Positions 34,325-46,459 of a stretch of DNA of 64,000 nucleotides are shown piece by piece. The position numbers were made by a program, and so were the translations under genes. The DNA is taken from assembly GCF_947179165.1 (NCBI RefSeq), contig NC_077243.1:52194001-52258000 (forward strand), read 5' to 3'. The stretch is from Solanum dulcamara (Eukaryota > Streptophyta > Magnoliopsida > Solanales > Solanaceae). The notes beneath the pieces were generated by a model, which saw nothing but the letters and a program-made list of their open reading frames with translations, was not told the origin of the DNA and made no database searches. Position 1 is the stretch's first letter; each line of letters starts with the position of its first letter.

Positions 34325-36988
34325 TGTCATGACCCAAATCTGTAGGCCGTGACTGGTGCCCGAGTTGGGCACACATATGTACCGTTAGCCCCACTTATCG
34401 TGTTAGCAGAATAGACAAAACTAGAAATCAAAAAGGGGTCGCTAGAGAGCGCATGAGAATAGATATAGCACAAGAGGGTCGTTAAGGCCATCACGGAACA
34501 CAAAGCCCAAAACATATGTACATAACCCATATCACAAGTCTACAGACCTCTACAGAGTGATAGCCTAGTTATATAATGGTACAGGGCCTCGTCGTACCCT
34601 TAACCAACACGTACAAATGTACAACAAAAAAGTTAGTACCAAAATAGGACTTTAGATAAAGGAATACTGCCAACCAATAGGGTGGATGTCCTAAGCGAGC
34701 GGATCAGCAAACCAAGCATCTGTACCTATGGGCATGTAACGCAGCCACCAAAGAAAGAGGGTCAGTATGGATAATGTACCGAGTATGTAAAGCATGGACT
34801 ATAATAAGTAAAGCCATTACCAGAATAGAAAGTGCAAAAATGAGCAAAATATCCAAAATATAAAAATGCTTTTTACAACCACAGATAATGTATGCAGAAA
34901 AATATATGCCATATACGGCCCCATTATGAGACTTGGTGAACAAATCGTGGTTGTCGCCCCGTCACTGGAGCCACAACACATCATAACTCCAGAGTAGAGA
35001 ATATCTCTGTAATAGATCATATCATATATATGTGTACATGGCACATCATAACTTCACAAATCAAACTCATGTACAAGGCATACCTGCCCCCTCACATCGG
35101 GGCACGACAAATAATATAGAGAAGTATGCACGATAATAAAAACTAACCCGAGCTCAGTGAAGGAAGCATTGAGGCATCCACGGGTAGAGTAGTGAGAAAC
35201 TAAATGAACTTTAAATCATGTTCGAGACTCGATGGAGTTAACAAAATGAGCTATTATTCAAAAATCAAGACAAGAGTCGTATCAAGTACCTTTTGAATAT
35301 CACTATGAGTTATATCAAAATAGAAGTTTTGGAATCATATACACGGTTAGCTTTATATACCTCTTACAGATTACTCCTAATACATTTGCCTCATCGTATC
35401 TTGAACCTATTTAACATAAAAGTAATACTAAGGTTAATGACCTTTCACTTTCCAATTCCAACTCTACAACCAAGTCTCCAAAGAGGTCATTTCCTTATCC
35501 ATTTCCCTCAACTAGTTCATTACTAGTTCCTAAGTTATCGAAAATCGGGCAGCATCTCCCCTATAACTTCAATATCCTCGAGATTTAAACTCGGCCACCA
35601 TGTCAACAACCATACCAAAAACAACAACCAATAGCATATATTCAATTAAATAACTTCAATATTACTCAATACAACTCCAAACCACTAGCTCAAAACTATG
35701 ATATCAAAATAGAGTTTTTAACCTTTATTTCGTATAATCTTTAACAATATGAAATGGTCGTGTGGCTGAAACAAGAAGAAATCACACCCTTTTTAAGATA
35801 CCTTCCATCCCTTCGACATGCAACCAAACCAGCTTCAACCGCAACACCACAATAGAAACACACTTCTGGACTTCAATTTAACTATAACGACTTCAATTTA
35901 GTTTGTTTCTAACGTCAAGCATACTTATGCAATATTTCAACTTTCAACCTCATTAAAGACATTTAATATACCTCATAACATCATCCTAAAATCCATTTTG
36001 AAAAAGAAGTCTTTACCTTACCCAAAACTCGCCAAAACTTGCCGGAACTCACCTCAGAATTTTTTTTAGCGCAGCTGAAACTTCGGGGCTGTTTATTAAA
36101 ATTTTGGGGCTGATACAATACATAAATTTACATTACCAATACATTGATAAAATCATGGTGTACCTTAGATAATTAATTCACAGAACAAAATCAGAGAACT
36201 TACTTTTTTCCTCTCCAAATCCATGGCCTTCTCTCTCTACCTCTCTAGTTTCTGGTCTTTCTTTCTCTCTTATTCTTGAGTTTTCTAGAAATGTATGGAA
36301 CTTTGATAAGTCTTAAGACACATATATATAGTCCACCTAAGGGGGGTGACACATGTCAATCCCTAAGTGGTGACACATGTCAAGCCCTAATTGGTGACAC
36401 ATGTCAAACCCTCATTGACCCAACTCATCACCTTCTCCAATCCAGGGCTGCCATGTGGAATATGGGCCCCACCCCTTTGATCCAGATGCTGCCATGTGGC
36501 ACTCTCTCATGTTTCCACATGGCACTCTCTTATGCTGCCACGTGTCACCTTTTTTCCCCCTAGTTCGTAATATCATCTTCTTTTACGAATCTATGTAATC
36601 GTTGCTACATAAGCTTGGTACGTACTCAAGTAGCTTAAGTATGTAAAATTTTCAAGTTGGTAGCTTACGTATGTAACACATCCAAAGTAATATCTTACAC
36701 AAGTAAGTCAGGTCCTATGACTAACTACTTGGCCTCCAATTCCTTCTGGATTCCTATAACTTTATTTCCAATCTTTCCTGCCATGTGGTATCACATTCTC
36801 CTTTCCTTAGAGTTGTTTGATAGCGTTATAGCCTATCCGGCTCACATGGTAACTTCTAAGAAGCTTTCAAGAACTTAGGAATCTTTCAAGAAACTTAAAA
36901 AGCTTAAGAATTTTTATTTGTTTTAAGAAACTAAAGAATCTCTCAAGGTACCAAAGTCTTTCAAAGTGCAAAAGTATGAGGTATAACA
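34325..36988 (-). mobile_element. Solo LTR, family F, in integrase of element VII
   Basis: A 2,664-bp segment starting TGTCATGACCCAAATC and ending GTATAACA, flanked by AAAAG on both sides. Removing it joins the integrase zinc-finger region across the gap, with the D-I-V-A-F-type stretch read through. This is a complete insertion reduced to one LTR by LTR-LTR recombination. No gag/pol lies inside. The U3-side sequence carries three 24-bp GGTGACACATGTCAA repeats (36345-36410) and a cluster of CATGTGG/CCACATGG/CCACGTGT motifs up to 36550. The 95-aa ORF 36276-36563 reads through these repeats. Confidence 0.92.
36345..36550. promoter_or_regulatory. 24-bp GACACATGTC repeats and E-box/G-box cluster
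   Basis: GGTGACACATGTCAA recurs at 36345, 36369 and 36393 with exact 24-bp spacing. Then follow GCCATGTGGAA, GCCATGTGGCA, CCACATGGCA and GCCACGTGTCA. CACGTG/CACATG are bHLH or bZIP target cores. The same cluster is duplicated at 38861-39066. Confidence 0.6.
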
Positions 36989-37240
36989 AAAAGCTACAAT
37001 ATCTGGCTTCATCCCACACCACCATTAGTGCGGTCGTAGGTCACGATACATCTTTGTCGCACTAGGATGAATGGAATATCTGGAATAATGCCACTCCTCA
37101 AGGATAAGTCTGACTAAATCTCTAACTCTAGGAACACAGATTTGACCCTCAATCCTCAAAATTCCCTCCGAATCTAAGGTCTCCTTCCTAGCCTCCCCAC
37201 TGAATACCTTATCATGAATCACCCTAAGTTGTGGGTCCTC
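36989..37240 (-). pseudogene. Integrase zinc-binding region, element VII (copy 1)
   Basis: Starts with the right target-duplication copy (AAAAG, 36989-36993). The minus frame 37222-37025 has a GILRIEGQICVPRVRDLVRL segment, then EEWHYSRYSIHPSATKMYRDL: the start of the H2C2 finger with both His visible. The rest of the finger continues across 36994-37025 to the solo LTR. A near-identical second copy is at 39504-39755. Confidence 0.8.
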
Positions 37241-37262
37241 ATAACTGTGCCTAAATCTGCTA

Positions 37263-37760
37263 CATCAAAGAAGACATAGCTTCTACACAACTAAGTACCA
37301 TACCCAGCTTAGAAATATCAAGACGAACCATCTGGTTAGCTAAGGACTGAATATCCGTAGCTAGAGGCCGCTCCTCAACTGATCAAAATGCCAAACTCCC
37401 TATACTCACCGCCTTATGGTTCAAAGCATCTGCTACCACATTTGACTTGTCCGGGTGATAGAGGATAGTGACGTCATAATCCTTCAGCAACTCCAACCAT
37501 ATGCGCTATCTCAAATTAAGGTCTTTCTGGTTGAAGATATATTAAAGACTATGTGGTCAGTGTAGATCTCATAATGAGCTTCACACAGGTAATGCCTCCA
37601 AATATTTAATATAAAGACTACCATAGCCAAATATAAATCATGTGTGGGGTAGTTCCACTCATGTATCTTCAGTTACCTGGAAGTATATGTAATAACTCTA
37701 CCCTTCTGCATCAAAATGCACCCCAATCTAACACCTAAGGCATCATAATATACTGCAAAT
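37263..37760 (-). pseudogene. RNase H domain, element VII (copy 1)
   Basis: Reverse-complement reading gives the RNase H body with stops: the 'ILYHPDKSNVVADALNHKA' type end near 37480-37410, the 'HEIYTDH' type segment near 37580-37550, and the '[15 protein letters not shown]' stretch near 37660-37610. No ORF above 60 codons. Duplicate at 39778-40275. Confidence 0.7.
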
Positions 37761-37762
37761 CT

Positions 37763-38026
37763 CTAACCCTTGACAGGAAGAGTAAGAATCGGAGTTGAAG
37801 TCAACAAGGCTTTGATCTTCAGGAAGCTTGCCTCACACTCGTCATACCACTGGAAAGGAACATTCTTTTGTGTCAATTTGGTCAAAGGTGCTACAATAGA
37901 AGAGACTCCCTTCACAAACTGTCTGTAATACCTTGTAACCTCGATAAAATTACGAACCTTGGTATGAGAAGTGAGCCTTTCCATTTCCTTATCCATAGAG
38001 GTCATTTCCTTATCCATTTCCCTCAA
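37763..38026 (-). pseudogene. RT C-terminal region with a chimeric start (element VII, copy 1)
   Basis: An 87-codon frame. The true RT connection segment is HTKVRNFIEVTRYYRQFVKGV, then TKLTQKNVPFQW, then LTSTPILTLPVKG. Its first ~17 residues (MREMDKEMTSMDKEMER) come from the duplication junction and the solo-LTR copy, not from RT. The second RT C-terminal copy (40278-40493) continues into the real upstream RT. The ORF is therefore an artefact of rearrangement. Confidence 0.8.
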
Positions 38027-39503
38027 CTAGTTCATTACTAGTTCCTAAGTTATCGAAAATCGGGCAGCATCTCCCCTATAACTTCAACATCCTCGAGATT
38101 TCAACTCGGCCACCATGTCAACAACCATACCAAAAACAACAACCAGTAGCATATATTCAATTAAATAACTTCAATATTACTCAATACAACTCCAAACCAC
38201 TAGCTCAAAACTATGATATCAAAATAGAGTTTTTAACCTTTATTTCGTATAATCTTTAACAATATGAAATGGTCGTGTGGCTGAAACAAGAAGAAATCAC
38301 ACCCTTTTTAAGATACCTTCCATCCCTTCGACATGCAACCAAACCAGCTTCAACCGCAACACCACAATAGAAACACACTTCTCGACTTCAATTTAACTAT
38401 AACGACTTCAATTTAGTTTGTTTCTAACGTCAAGCATACTTATGCAATATTTCAACTTTCAACCTCATTAAAGACATTTAATATACCTCATAACATCATC
38501 CTAAAATCCGTTTTTGAAAAAGAAGTCTTTACCTTACCCAAAACTCACCAAAACTTGCCGGAACTCACCTCAGAATTTTTTTTAGCGCAGCTGAAACTTC
38601 GGGGCTGTTTATTAAAATTTTGGGGCTGATACAATACATAAATTTACATTACCAATACATTGATAAAATCATGGTGTACCTTAGATAATTAATTCACAGA
38701 ACAAAATCAGAGAACTTACTTTTTTCCTCTCCAAATCCATGGCCTTCTCTCTCTACCTCTCTAGTTTCTGGTCTTTCTTTCTCTCTTATTCTTGAGTTTT
38801 CTAGAAATGTATGGAACTTTGATAAGTCTTAAGATACATATATATAGTCCACCTAAGGGGGGTGACACATGTCAATCCCTAAGTGGTGACACATGTCAAG
38901 CCCTAATTGGTGACACATGTCAAACCCTCATTGGCCCAACTCATCACCTTCTCCAATCCAGGGCTGCCATGTGGAATATGGGCCCCACCCCTTTGATCCA
39001 GATGCTGCCATGTGGCACTCTCTCATGCTTCCACATGGCACTCTCTTATGCTGCCACGTGTCACCTTTTCCCCCCTAGTTCGTAGTATCATCTTCTTTTA
39101 CGAATCTATGTAATCGTTGCTACATAAGCTTGGTACGTACTCAAGTAGCTTAAGTATGTAAAATTTTCAAGTTGGTAGCTTACGCATGTAACACATCCAA
39201 ATTAATATCTTACACAAGTAAGTCAGGTCCTATGACTAACTACTTGGCCTCCAATTCCTTCTGGATTCCTATAACTTTATTTCCAATCTTTCCTGCCATG
39301 TGGTATCACATTCTCCTTTCCTTAGAGTTGTTTGATAGCGTTATACCCTATCCGACTCACATGGTAACTTCTAAGAAGCTTTCAAGAACTTAGGAATCTT
39401 TCAAGAAACTTAAAAAGCTTAAGAATTTTTATTTTTTTTAAGAAACTAAAGAATCTCTCAAGGTACCAAAGTCTTTCAAAATGCAAAAGTACGACGTATA
39501 ACA
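37997..39503 (-). mobile_element. Duplicated part of solo LTR F
   Basis: Copy of 35482-36988. It ends ACGTATAACA and is followed by TAAAG, the AAAAG target duplication with one change. It contains a second ORF (38792-39085, 97 codons), almost identical to the one in unit 1 because the DNA was duplicated. Confidence 0.9.
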
Positions 39504-40493
39504 TAAAGCTACAATATCTGGCTTCATCCCACATCACCATTAGTGTGGTTGTAGGTCACGATACATCTTTGTCGCACTAGGATGAATGGAATATCTGGAA
39601 TAATGCCACTCCTCAAGGATAAGTCTGACTAAATCTCTAACTCTAGGAACACAGATTTGACCCTCAATCCTCAAAATTCCCTCCGAATATAAGGTCTCCT
39701 TCCTAGCCTCCCCACTGAATACCTTATCATGAATCACCCTAAGTTGTGGGTCCTCATAACTGTGCCTAAATCTGCTACATCAAAGAAGACATAGCTTCTA
39801 CACAACTAAGTACTATACCCAGCTTAGAAATATCAAGACAAACCATCTGGTTAGCTAAGGACTGAATATCCGTAGCTAGAGGCCGCTCCTCAACTAATCA
39901 AAATGCCAAACTCCCTATACTCACCGCCTTATGGTTCAAAGCATCTGCTACCACATTTGACTTGTCTGGGTGATAGAGGATAGTGACATCATAATCCTTC
40001 AGCAACTCCAACCATATATGCTATCTCAAATTAAGGTCTTTCTGGTTGAAGATATATTAAAGACTATGTGGTCAGTGTAGATCTCATAATGAGCTTCACA
40101 CAGGTAATGCCTCCAAATATTTAATACAAAGACTACCGTAGCCAAATATAAATCATGTGTGGGGTAGTTCCACTCATGTATCTTCAGTTACCTGGAAGTA
40201 TATGTAATAACTCTACCCTTCTGCATCAAAATGCAACCCAATCTAACACCTAAGGCATCATAATACACTGTAAATCTCTAACCCTTGACAGGAAGAGTAA
40301 GAATCGGAGTTGAAGTCAACAAGGCTTTGATCTTCAGGAAGCTTGCCTCACACTCGTCATACCACTGGAAAGGAACATTCTTTTGTGTCAATTTGGTCAA
40401 AGGTGCTACAATAGAAGAGAATCCCTTCACAAACTGTCTGTAATACCTTGCAACCTCGATAAAATTACGAACCTTGGTATGAGAAGTGAGCCT
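39504..40493 (-). pseudogene. Second copy of integrase finger, RNase H and RT end (element VII)
   Basis: Copy of 36989-37978. The frame 39737-39540 repeats the finger segment GILRIEGQICVPRVRDLVRL; RNase H is at 39778-40275 and the RT connection at 40278-40493. This copy is the one contiguous with the upstream RT at 40494, so it lies in the original pol order, while unit 1 is joined to integrase. Both carry the same stops, so the decay began before the duplication. Confidence 0.85.
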
Positions 40494-41160
40494 ATCCTAA
40501 TAACGAATTTCTGCTATCTTCGCCATATATACCATAATCCCATCCTTGGACACCACGTGCCCTAGGAATGCCATAGACTCAAGACAAAATTCACACTTAC
40601 TGAATTTGGCATATAACTGCTAATCTCGCAAGGTTTGAAGTACTATCTTCAGGTGCTGCTCATGTTGCTCTCTACTCTTGGAGTAGACTAGAATGTTATC
40701 AATGAACATAATGATAAAGGAGTCTAAGTAGGGCCTGAACACGTGGTTCATCAAATCCATGAATGTTTCAAGGGCATTAATCAACCCAAAAGACATAACT
40801 AAAAACTCAGTGTCCATATCGAGTCATGAAAGTAATCTTAGGGATATATGACTCCCTAATCCTTAACTGATGATACCCTGACCTCAAGTCTATCTGACAG
40901 AACACTGCTGCACCTTAGAGCTGGTCAAATAAATCATCAATCCACGACATTGGGTACCTATTCTTAATGGTCACCTTATTCAGCTATCTGTAGTCAATAC
41001 ACATGCACAAGGTACCATCCTTCTTCTTTACGAATAGAACAGGATCACTCTAGGAAGACATACAGGGCTTGATAAACCCCTTAATCAAGAGTTATTAGAA
41101 CTGCTACTTAAGCTTCCTCACCTCGACTAGAGCCATCCGATAAGGTAGAATAGAGACTCA
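40494..41160 (-). pseudogene. Reverse transcriptase, N-terminal and catalytic part, element VII
   Basis: The frame 40817-40620 holds [20 protein letters not shown], then the catalytic box at 40706-40695, reading FIDN where FIDD is expected (second catalytic Asp changed to Asn), then ILVYSKS. The fingers region (41160-40820) is readable with stops. Reverse transcription would be abolished by the Asn alone. Confidence 0.82.
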
Positions 41161-41798
41161 TTATGTACTCGGCTCAATATTAATGCCGAAAACTATATCA
41201 AGCTTAGGAGAAAGACTAGGAAGATCGGTAGGAAATACATCAGGGAACTCTTGGACCACCGAAATGAAATCAATAGAAGAAGTGCCAGCACTAGTGTCAC
41301 AGACATAAGCAAGATAGTATAGACAACCCTTTTCTATAACCTCTGGGCCCTGAAGAAGTAAATCATACCACACATCACATGCTTACTGCACCTACCCACA
41401 AGAATGAAGGAATACCAGGCATATACAAAGAATAATCTTGGAGAAGCAATTCATAATCGTATAGTGAGTAGACAACCAATCCATGTCTCGAATCAAGTCA
41501 AAGTCTACTATGTCTAGCACAATCAAGTCTGCTTTAGTATCGTACCCCACGATAGTCACCATATAGGATTGATACACTTGATCTACTACTAAGAAATCAC
41601 CTACGAGAGTAGCTACAAACATAGGCACAAGCAATGGCTCACATAAAGCATCCATAGAGTAGCATAACGAGCAGACACATATAAGTAAATCGACCCTGGA
41701 TCAAATAAAGCATAGGCAGGCTGATGAGAGATGGAGATCGTACTTGTGATGACAGCATCTGAGGTCTCCACCTCTAGCCTACCTAGAAAGGCATACAT
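41161..41798 (-). pseudogene. Aspartic protease and RT linker, element VII
   Basis: Three overlapping frames. At 41798-41613 is the active-site segment AYALFDPGSIYLYVS (about 41702), with Asp-Pro-Gly-Ser. At 41655-41392 are the flap (ATLVGDFLVVDQVY) and the C-terminal IVDFDLIRDMDWLSTHY. At 41373-41161 is the linker ending FISVVQEFPDVFPTDLPSL before RT. A frameshift separates the first two. The catalytic Asp is kept. Confidence 0.8.
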
Positions 41799-41799
41799 A

Positions 41800-43290
41800 T
41801 GACTGCGTCCACCTCTATCTCCGATCTGGCATGCCTGGAGACTACCCCTAGTACCTTGAGACTCATCTCTACTACTCTGTACACCATCTCTAGGCGACTG
41901 AACTGGGGCTTTGGGGCCCTAACCCTGCTGACCCTATAGGCTCTGCTGCATCTGGCATATGCAAAGGCTAAAAGTAGGTCACTCCCTAGAAGAGTGACCT
42001 ATCACACCACACTCATAACATGGCCCTCTGAATGAACCTCCCTACAATGTCCCTGCTGAACTTGAATGACCACCATAGCCCGAGTACCTAAATGTCTGAC
42101 CCCCAAAAAACTAACCCAAAGACTGGCCGCTCTGAACGCCGGCACCTATTGATCCACCATCAGTAAGCTATAAGGCTGCATGTACCGATGTACAGAGTGG
42201 ATACCACTATGGGTGGACTTTGCTAAAAGAACCCTTACCGTGTGATTGGTGCCCACTAAAACTGCCCTAGTGATGAGGCCTCTTATCGCTGACTTCATAG
42301 GCCTCATGATGTATAGCCTCAATAGTACAGACATGGTCTACTATCTACAAGAATGAACAACCCAATGCAACCATATGCTTTATAGATAACCTCAAAGAAA
42401 TTGATAACCCTCTAACAAACCGGCGTATCTGCTCCTCCTCTATCGGTATAATTATTATAGTATGCCTAGAGAGCTCATAGAATCAAGACTCATACTCTGT
42501 GACCATCATCAATCCCTCTACCAATGTTATGAACTCATTTCTCAACTTATCCCTCAAATTGCGGGGTACTTACTTCTTTAAGAAAGCCTTGGAGAACTGA
42601 GTCCATGACATCGGTGGCGATCCTGTGGGTATGTAATTGATATAAGACCTCAACTACGTTGCTAGTCCATCCAACTGAAAAGTAGTGTAATCAACCCTGT
42701 AAGACTTTACCAACTCGAGGTTATGCAACCTCTCCTGACAACTAATCAAAAAATCATGGGCATCATCGCTTGGAATACTTGAAAACTTAAGAGGGCCCAA
42801 TTTGATAAACTATCCCAACATCTTCTACTCCTCCGCAGCCATAACCGACCTAGCTTTCATATGTTCAACAACCAAGGAATAGGTTGTATAACCAAATGGG
42901 GATCTATAGTAGTAGTCTATAAAATTGGGGTTGGGTCATACTATGCCCCTGCCGTCCCTGAAGTCTAAGCCTCCTCTCAAAACTAGGGTCCAACAAAAGT
43001 GTTAGGCAGGGTCCCTACTAGGGACATACCTTCTATAAAGCTGAGAATATAGGCTAGGGTATCCTATTACAGATGTGTGGCCACAAATCCGATTGGTGGC
43101 TTGGCTAAATCCACCTCCACTGGCTGATGCTAGAACTTCTCAACCTCAATGTTTGGCTCTGACACTGGAGTGTGCCTAAGCTCTACCCCTGCCTCTGTGT
43201 TGGCTTCAACCTTTACCCTGAGTTGGGGCTCTATCTATAGGCGCAGGGGGTCTCCTCCCCCCGACTGGATCTTGTCCCAGCCATCTGAGA
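41800..43290 (-). pseudogene. Gag with zinc knuckle, element VII
   Basis: Read on the minus strand from 43290 down. The N-terminus includes a basic start near 43285, and the core lies in broken frames at 42870-42400. A knuckle near 42028-41975 reads CYECGVIGHSSRE, then a stop where the last Cys should be (TGA for TGY). A 62-codon frame at 42334-42146 is the Gly/Ser/His-rich linker before the knuckle. The gene is decayed throughout. Confidence 0.7.
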
Positions 43291-43364
43291 AAAAGTGAAA
43301 CAAATAATATTTAGAGGTGTTTATCATGATTAGGCTACGATGAAAAACAAGAATAGTGACTTAA

Positions 43365-43490
43365 TTTCTAACAATGTCCTATAGCCTCCCAAAGATTGGA
43401 TATGGACGTCATCGTATCGACCTACAAGACTCTACTAGACACTTGCTCCTATAATGGTGAGAATGGTGAACCTAAGCTTTGATACCACTC
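43365..43490 (-). promoter_or_regulatory. Leader, primer site and hairpin, element VII
   Basis: The primer site at 43476-43487 reads GCTTTGATACCA (one transition from the tRNA-iMet complement on this strand). GATATGGACGTCATCGTATC at 43399-43418 can fold on GATA/TATC arms with the palindrome GACGTC in the loop, 58 nt from the primer site. TCCTATAGCCTCC and ACAAGACTCTACTAGACAC are shared with other leaders here. Confidence 0.65.
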
Positions 43491-44249
43491 TTTCACAATC
43501 CTAATTCGGGCCATGATGGAGCCTACTATAACCCTCGAGTAGGCAAGCCAAACGCAAGACAAGTGGAAAATAAATCTCAATCTAATTAAATAATTAATAA
43601 CAGAAGAAGGAGGAAGCAAAAGAATATCACCAAAGAAAAGTCAGGCCAAGGTATAGATATGTAAATACGATAAAAAATATACAAAAGGATAGGGACTGAA
43701 AGATAAGACAAACTAACACTAGACCAAACCCCGGACCTGGTGTCATATATACAAGAGCTACTAAGTACAAAAGATGACATTATGTGTAAAATATACAATA
43801 TAGATCTAACTTTTCAAAATTCAAAATATAAGTTAGAGTAAAAAAGGAAATGCAACAAGCTTTGAATGCCGTGAGCTCACCACAATCTGAATCCAGCACT
43901 GCTATGGATGATCAGGTGCGCGTTGGGGGTTGCTAGAAGTGGGAGCTGCATCAAAAAAATGCAGAAGTGTAGTATGAGTACCAAAATATAGGATACCTAG
44001 TAACCATCATAGACCGACTGAGCTCAGAAAGAATAAATATATAATAAGCATCACGATGATACTAATAAAAATAAAAGATGAGCACAACTACAAACATGGG
44101 GAAAGAGGGTGCGAGAATAATCATACAATATTCATGTAAGACTGGCCAATCATGTAGGCACATGAATAATCCCAACTGATAAGACACCGAAAGAATACAC
44201 AAACGTAAACTCGTAGCTCAGGCTCAATATCCTCCAGATGTTTTATAAA

Positions 44250-44690
<441 letters not shown>

Positions 44691-45937
44691 ATAAAAAATG
44701 CCATATTTAAAATATCACCGATATTTTCTTAAAATTGTTACACTTATTCATCAACCAAATATCTTGAAACATTCATTTTTTTATTCTTTCTTTAAAAGGG
44801 GACTTTAACACCAGTGAGGTAAATCTATACAAGTAGAATGTCAACATCATGTATTACTTACCTGAGACTCCAGTGTGCCGAAAGTACGGCCTCGGGCCCA
44901 ACATATCAATATCATAAGCAACCAAGGCATAAATATAAGCCAAAAATCACAAAAAGTGAAAAACCGACACCAAACAAGTCAATCAAGCGGTATCCTAAGT
45001 TAAAATCACCTAGGAGAAATTTCTAAGGATCCTAAATGATACAACAAGTCAAGAAATCACTTAGACTAAGGATCCAACGAATAAAATCCCATACTAGTCA
45101 CTAACGATGATCATCTTTCCAAAACTCTCAATGGAATATAAACACCTAAATCGTCATCCTAATCTTTCATTACTACTCAAAATATACTAATTCTAACCAA
45201 TCCAAGTCTAACAAGAGTTAGCCATAGCCTACCTCATAGCCAAAACCGCACCCGAACTACTAAACTTGAGTCTTACTTTTCCAGGAAGACTCCAAATGAT
45301 GCCACTTTATCAAATTATTCAAGAACACATAAAAACAAGGACAACGATACCCATATTGCTATAATTACAATATAAAAAATCCAACTCCATCAAAATGTCC
45401 CAAATAACTCAAGAAACTTGTGCCCCCAAAACGGGCACATTCTAAGCATCGAAAGAGCTCAAATGACCCAACCAAATTCAAGCCCTGGAATAGTTCAAAA
45501 GTTCAAGAAATGATGAAATTTACGCGAAACTTACAAAGTTTTTAAGATGGAAAAGGGTCTTAGAACGTCTCTATAAGAATCTCCAACATATCAGAATGAG
45601 AAAGATGAAAATGATCAAGATTTGCACATAAAATTGTGGTTTGAAATATTGGAAATGAAGAGAAAAGGGCCGATATCGGGTCTTAAAAGACCTCACTTCC
45701 AGGACCTTAAGTGGCTCTCCACGAACACGGAGTACAACTATCTTTACCTCCACAAGTTTCATGTGCACCCGCAGCTGTGCTGGTGTATTTTCACTAAGGG
45801 AATATGTCCCTCAATGAGGGCTCGAAACTTGTTCAGAATCTCGTCAACACAAACAAACTATGCTACCCAACTGGAAATCATATTCTAGACTCAATGAAAT
45901 CGATATATTTCCCAACGAAGGTCATTTTGATGCAATG

Positions 45938-46286
45938 TTGACCCAAGTCAAAGATTTTTCAAGGAAATCACTTAAAATGCACAATCGGCCAAAACCTCAT
46001 TCTGTTCACCTTAAGAACTAAACCAAAGGTCATTTTAGACTAAACTTGGCATTTTGGAGCTAACTGCACTGACAGAATTTCTATCCAAGTGCGTTAAGTC
46101 AAAATTTTGACCAAAGTCAAACTTGGCCAAACTTTAAAGTTAAATAGGAAAAACCACTTAAACTCAAAATGAAGATTCCAAAACCCAAACCAAACTTCCT
46201 TCTAGACCAAAATGGACCTACCGGAGCTAATGGAACTATCGGAATTCTCATACACTCCTGAATCTTCAGATGTTGACTAAAGTTAA
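45938..46286. promoter_or_regulatory. Three W-box pairs spaced ~168 bp (element VII 5' LTR)
   Basis: TTGACCCAAGTCAA at 45938-45951, TTGACCAAAGTCAA at 46107-46120 and TTGACTAAAGTTAA at 46273-46286. Spacing is 169 and 166 bp. The sequences preceding pairs 2 and 3 (TAGAC-AAA...GGAGCTAA...GAATT) are recognisably the same module. Confidence 0.65.
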
Positions 46287-46459
46287 CTCTTTCAAACTTA
46301 AGCCTCAAAAATGGCGAAACCTCCTCAAAACTTGACTGGACAACTTGAGAAGTATGCCACCCATCCTAACACCACATATGAGCTATAAATCTTCTACGGA
46401 AGGATAAAATGGTAAAAACTCACAAAAGCACAAAAATGACCTTGAAGGTCAATATATCA

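Larger units (their letters stand above)
35482..40493. repeat. 2.5-kb tandem duplication with 18-bp filler
   Basis: Unit 1 (35482-37978) and unit 2 (37997-40493) align with a constant offset of 2,515 bp and few differences by eye. Each unit holds the right 1.5 kb of the family F solo LTR plus integrase finger, RNase H and RT C-terminus of element VII. Between them 37979-37996 is an 18-bp filler; its last 15 bases (CATTTCCTTATCCAT) repeat sequence at 35488-35502 and 38003-38017. Confidence 0.9.

Noticed and set aside
36345..36410. Regularly spaced repeats that could suggest a CRISPR array
   Set aside because: Only three 24-bp units with almost no spacer, in a plant LTR; a tandem repeat.
36276..36563. 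A 95-aa ORF with a near-identical 97-aa copy at 38792-39085, suggesting a conserved gene
   Set aside because: The similarity comes from the 2.5-kb DNA duplication, non-coding parts included; the ORF reads through the 24-bp LTR repeats.
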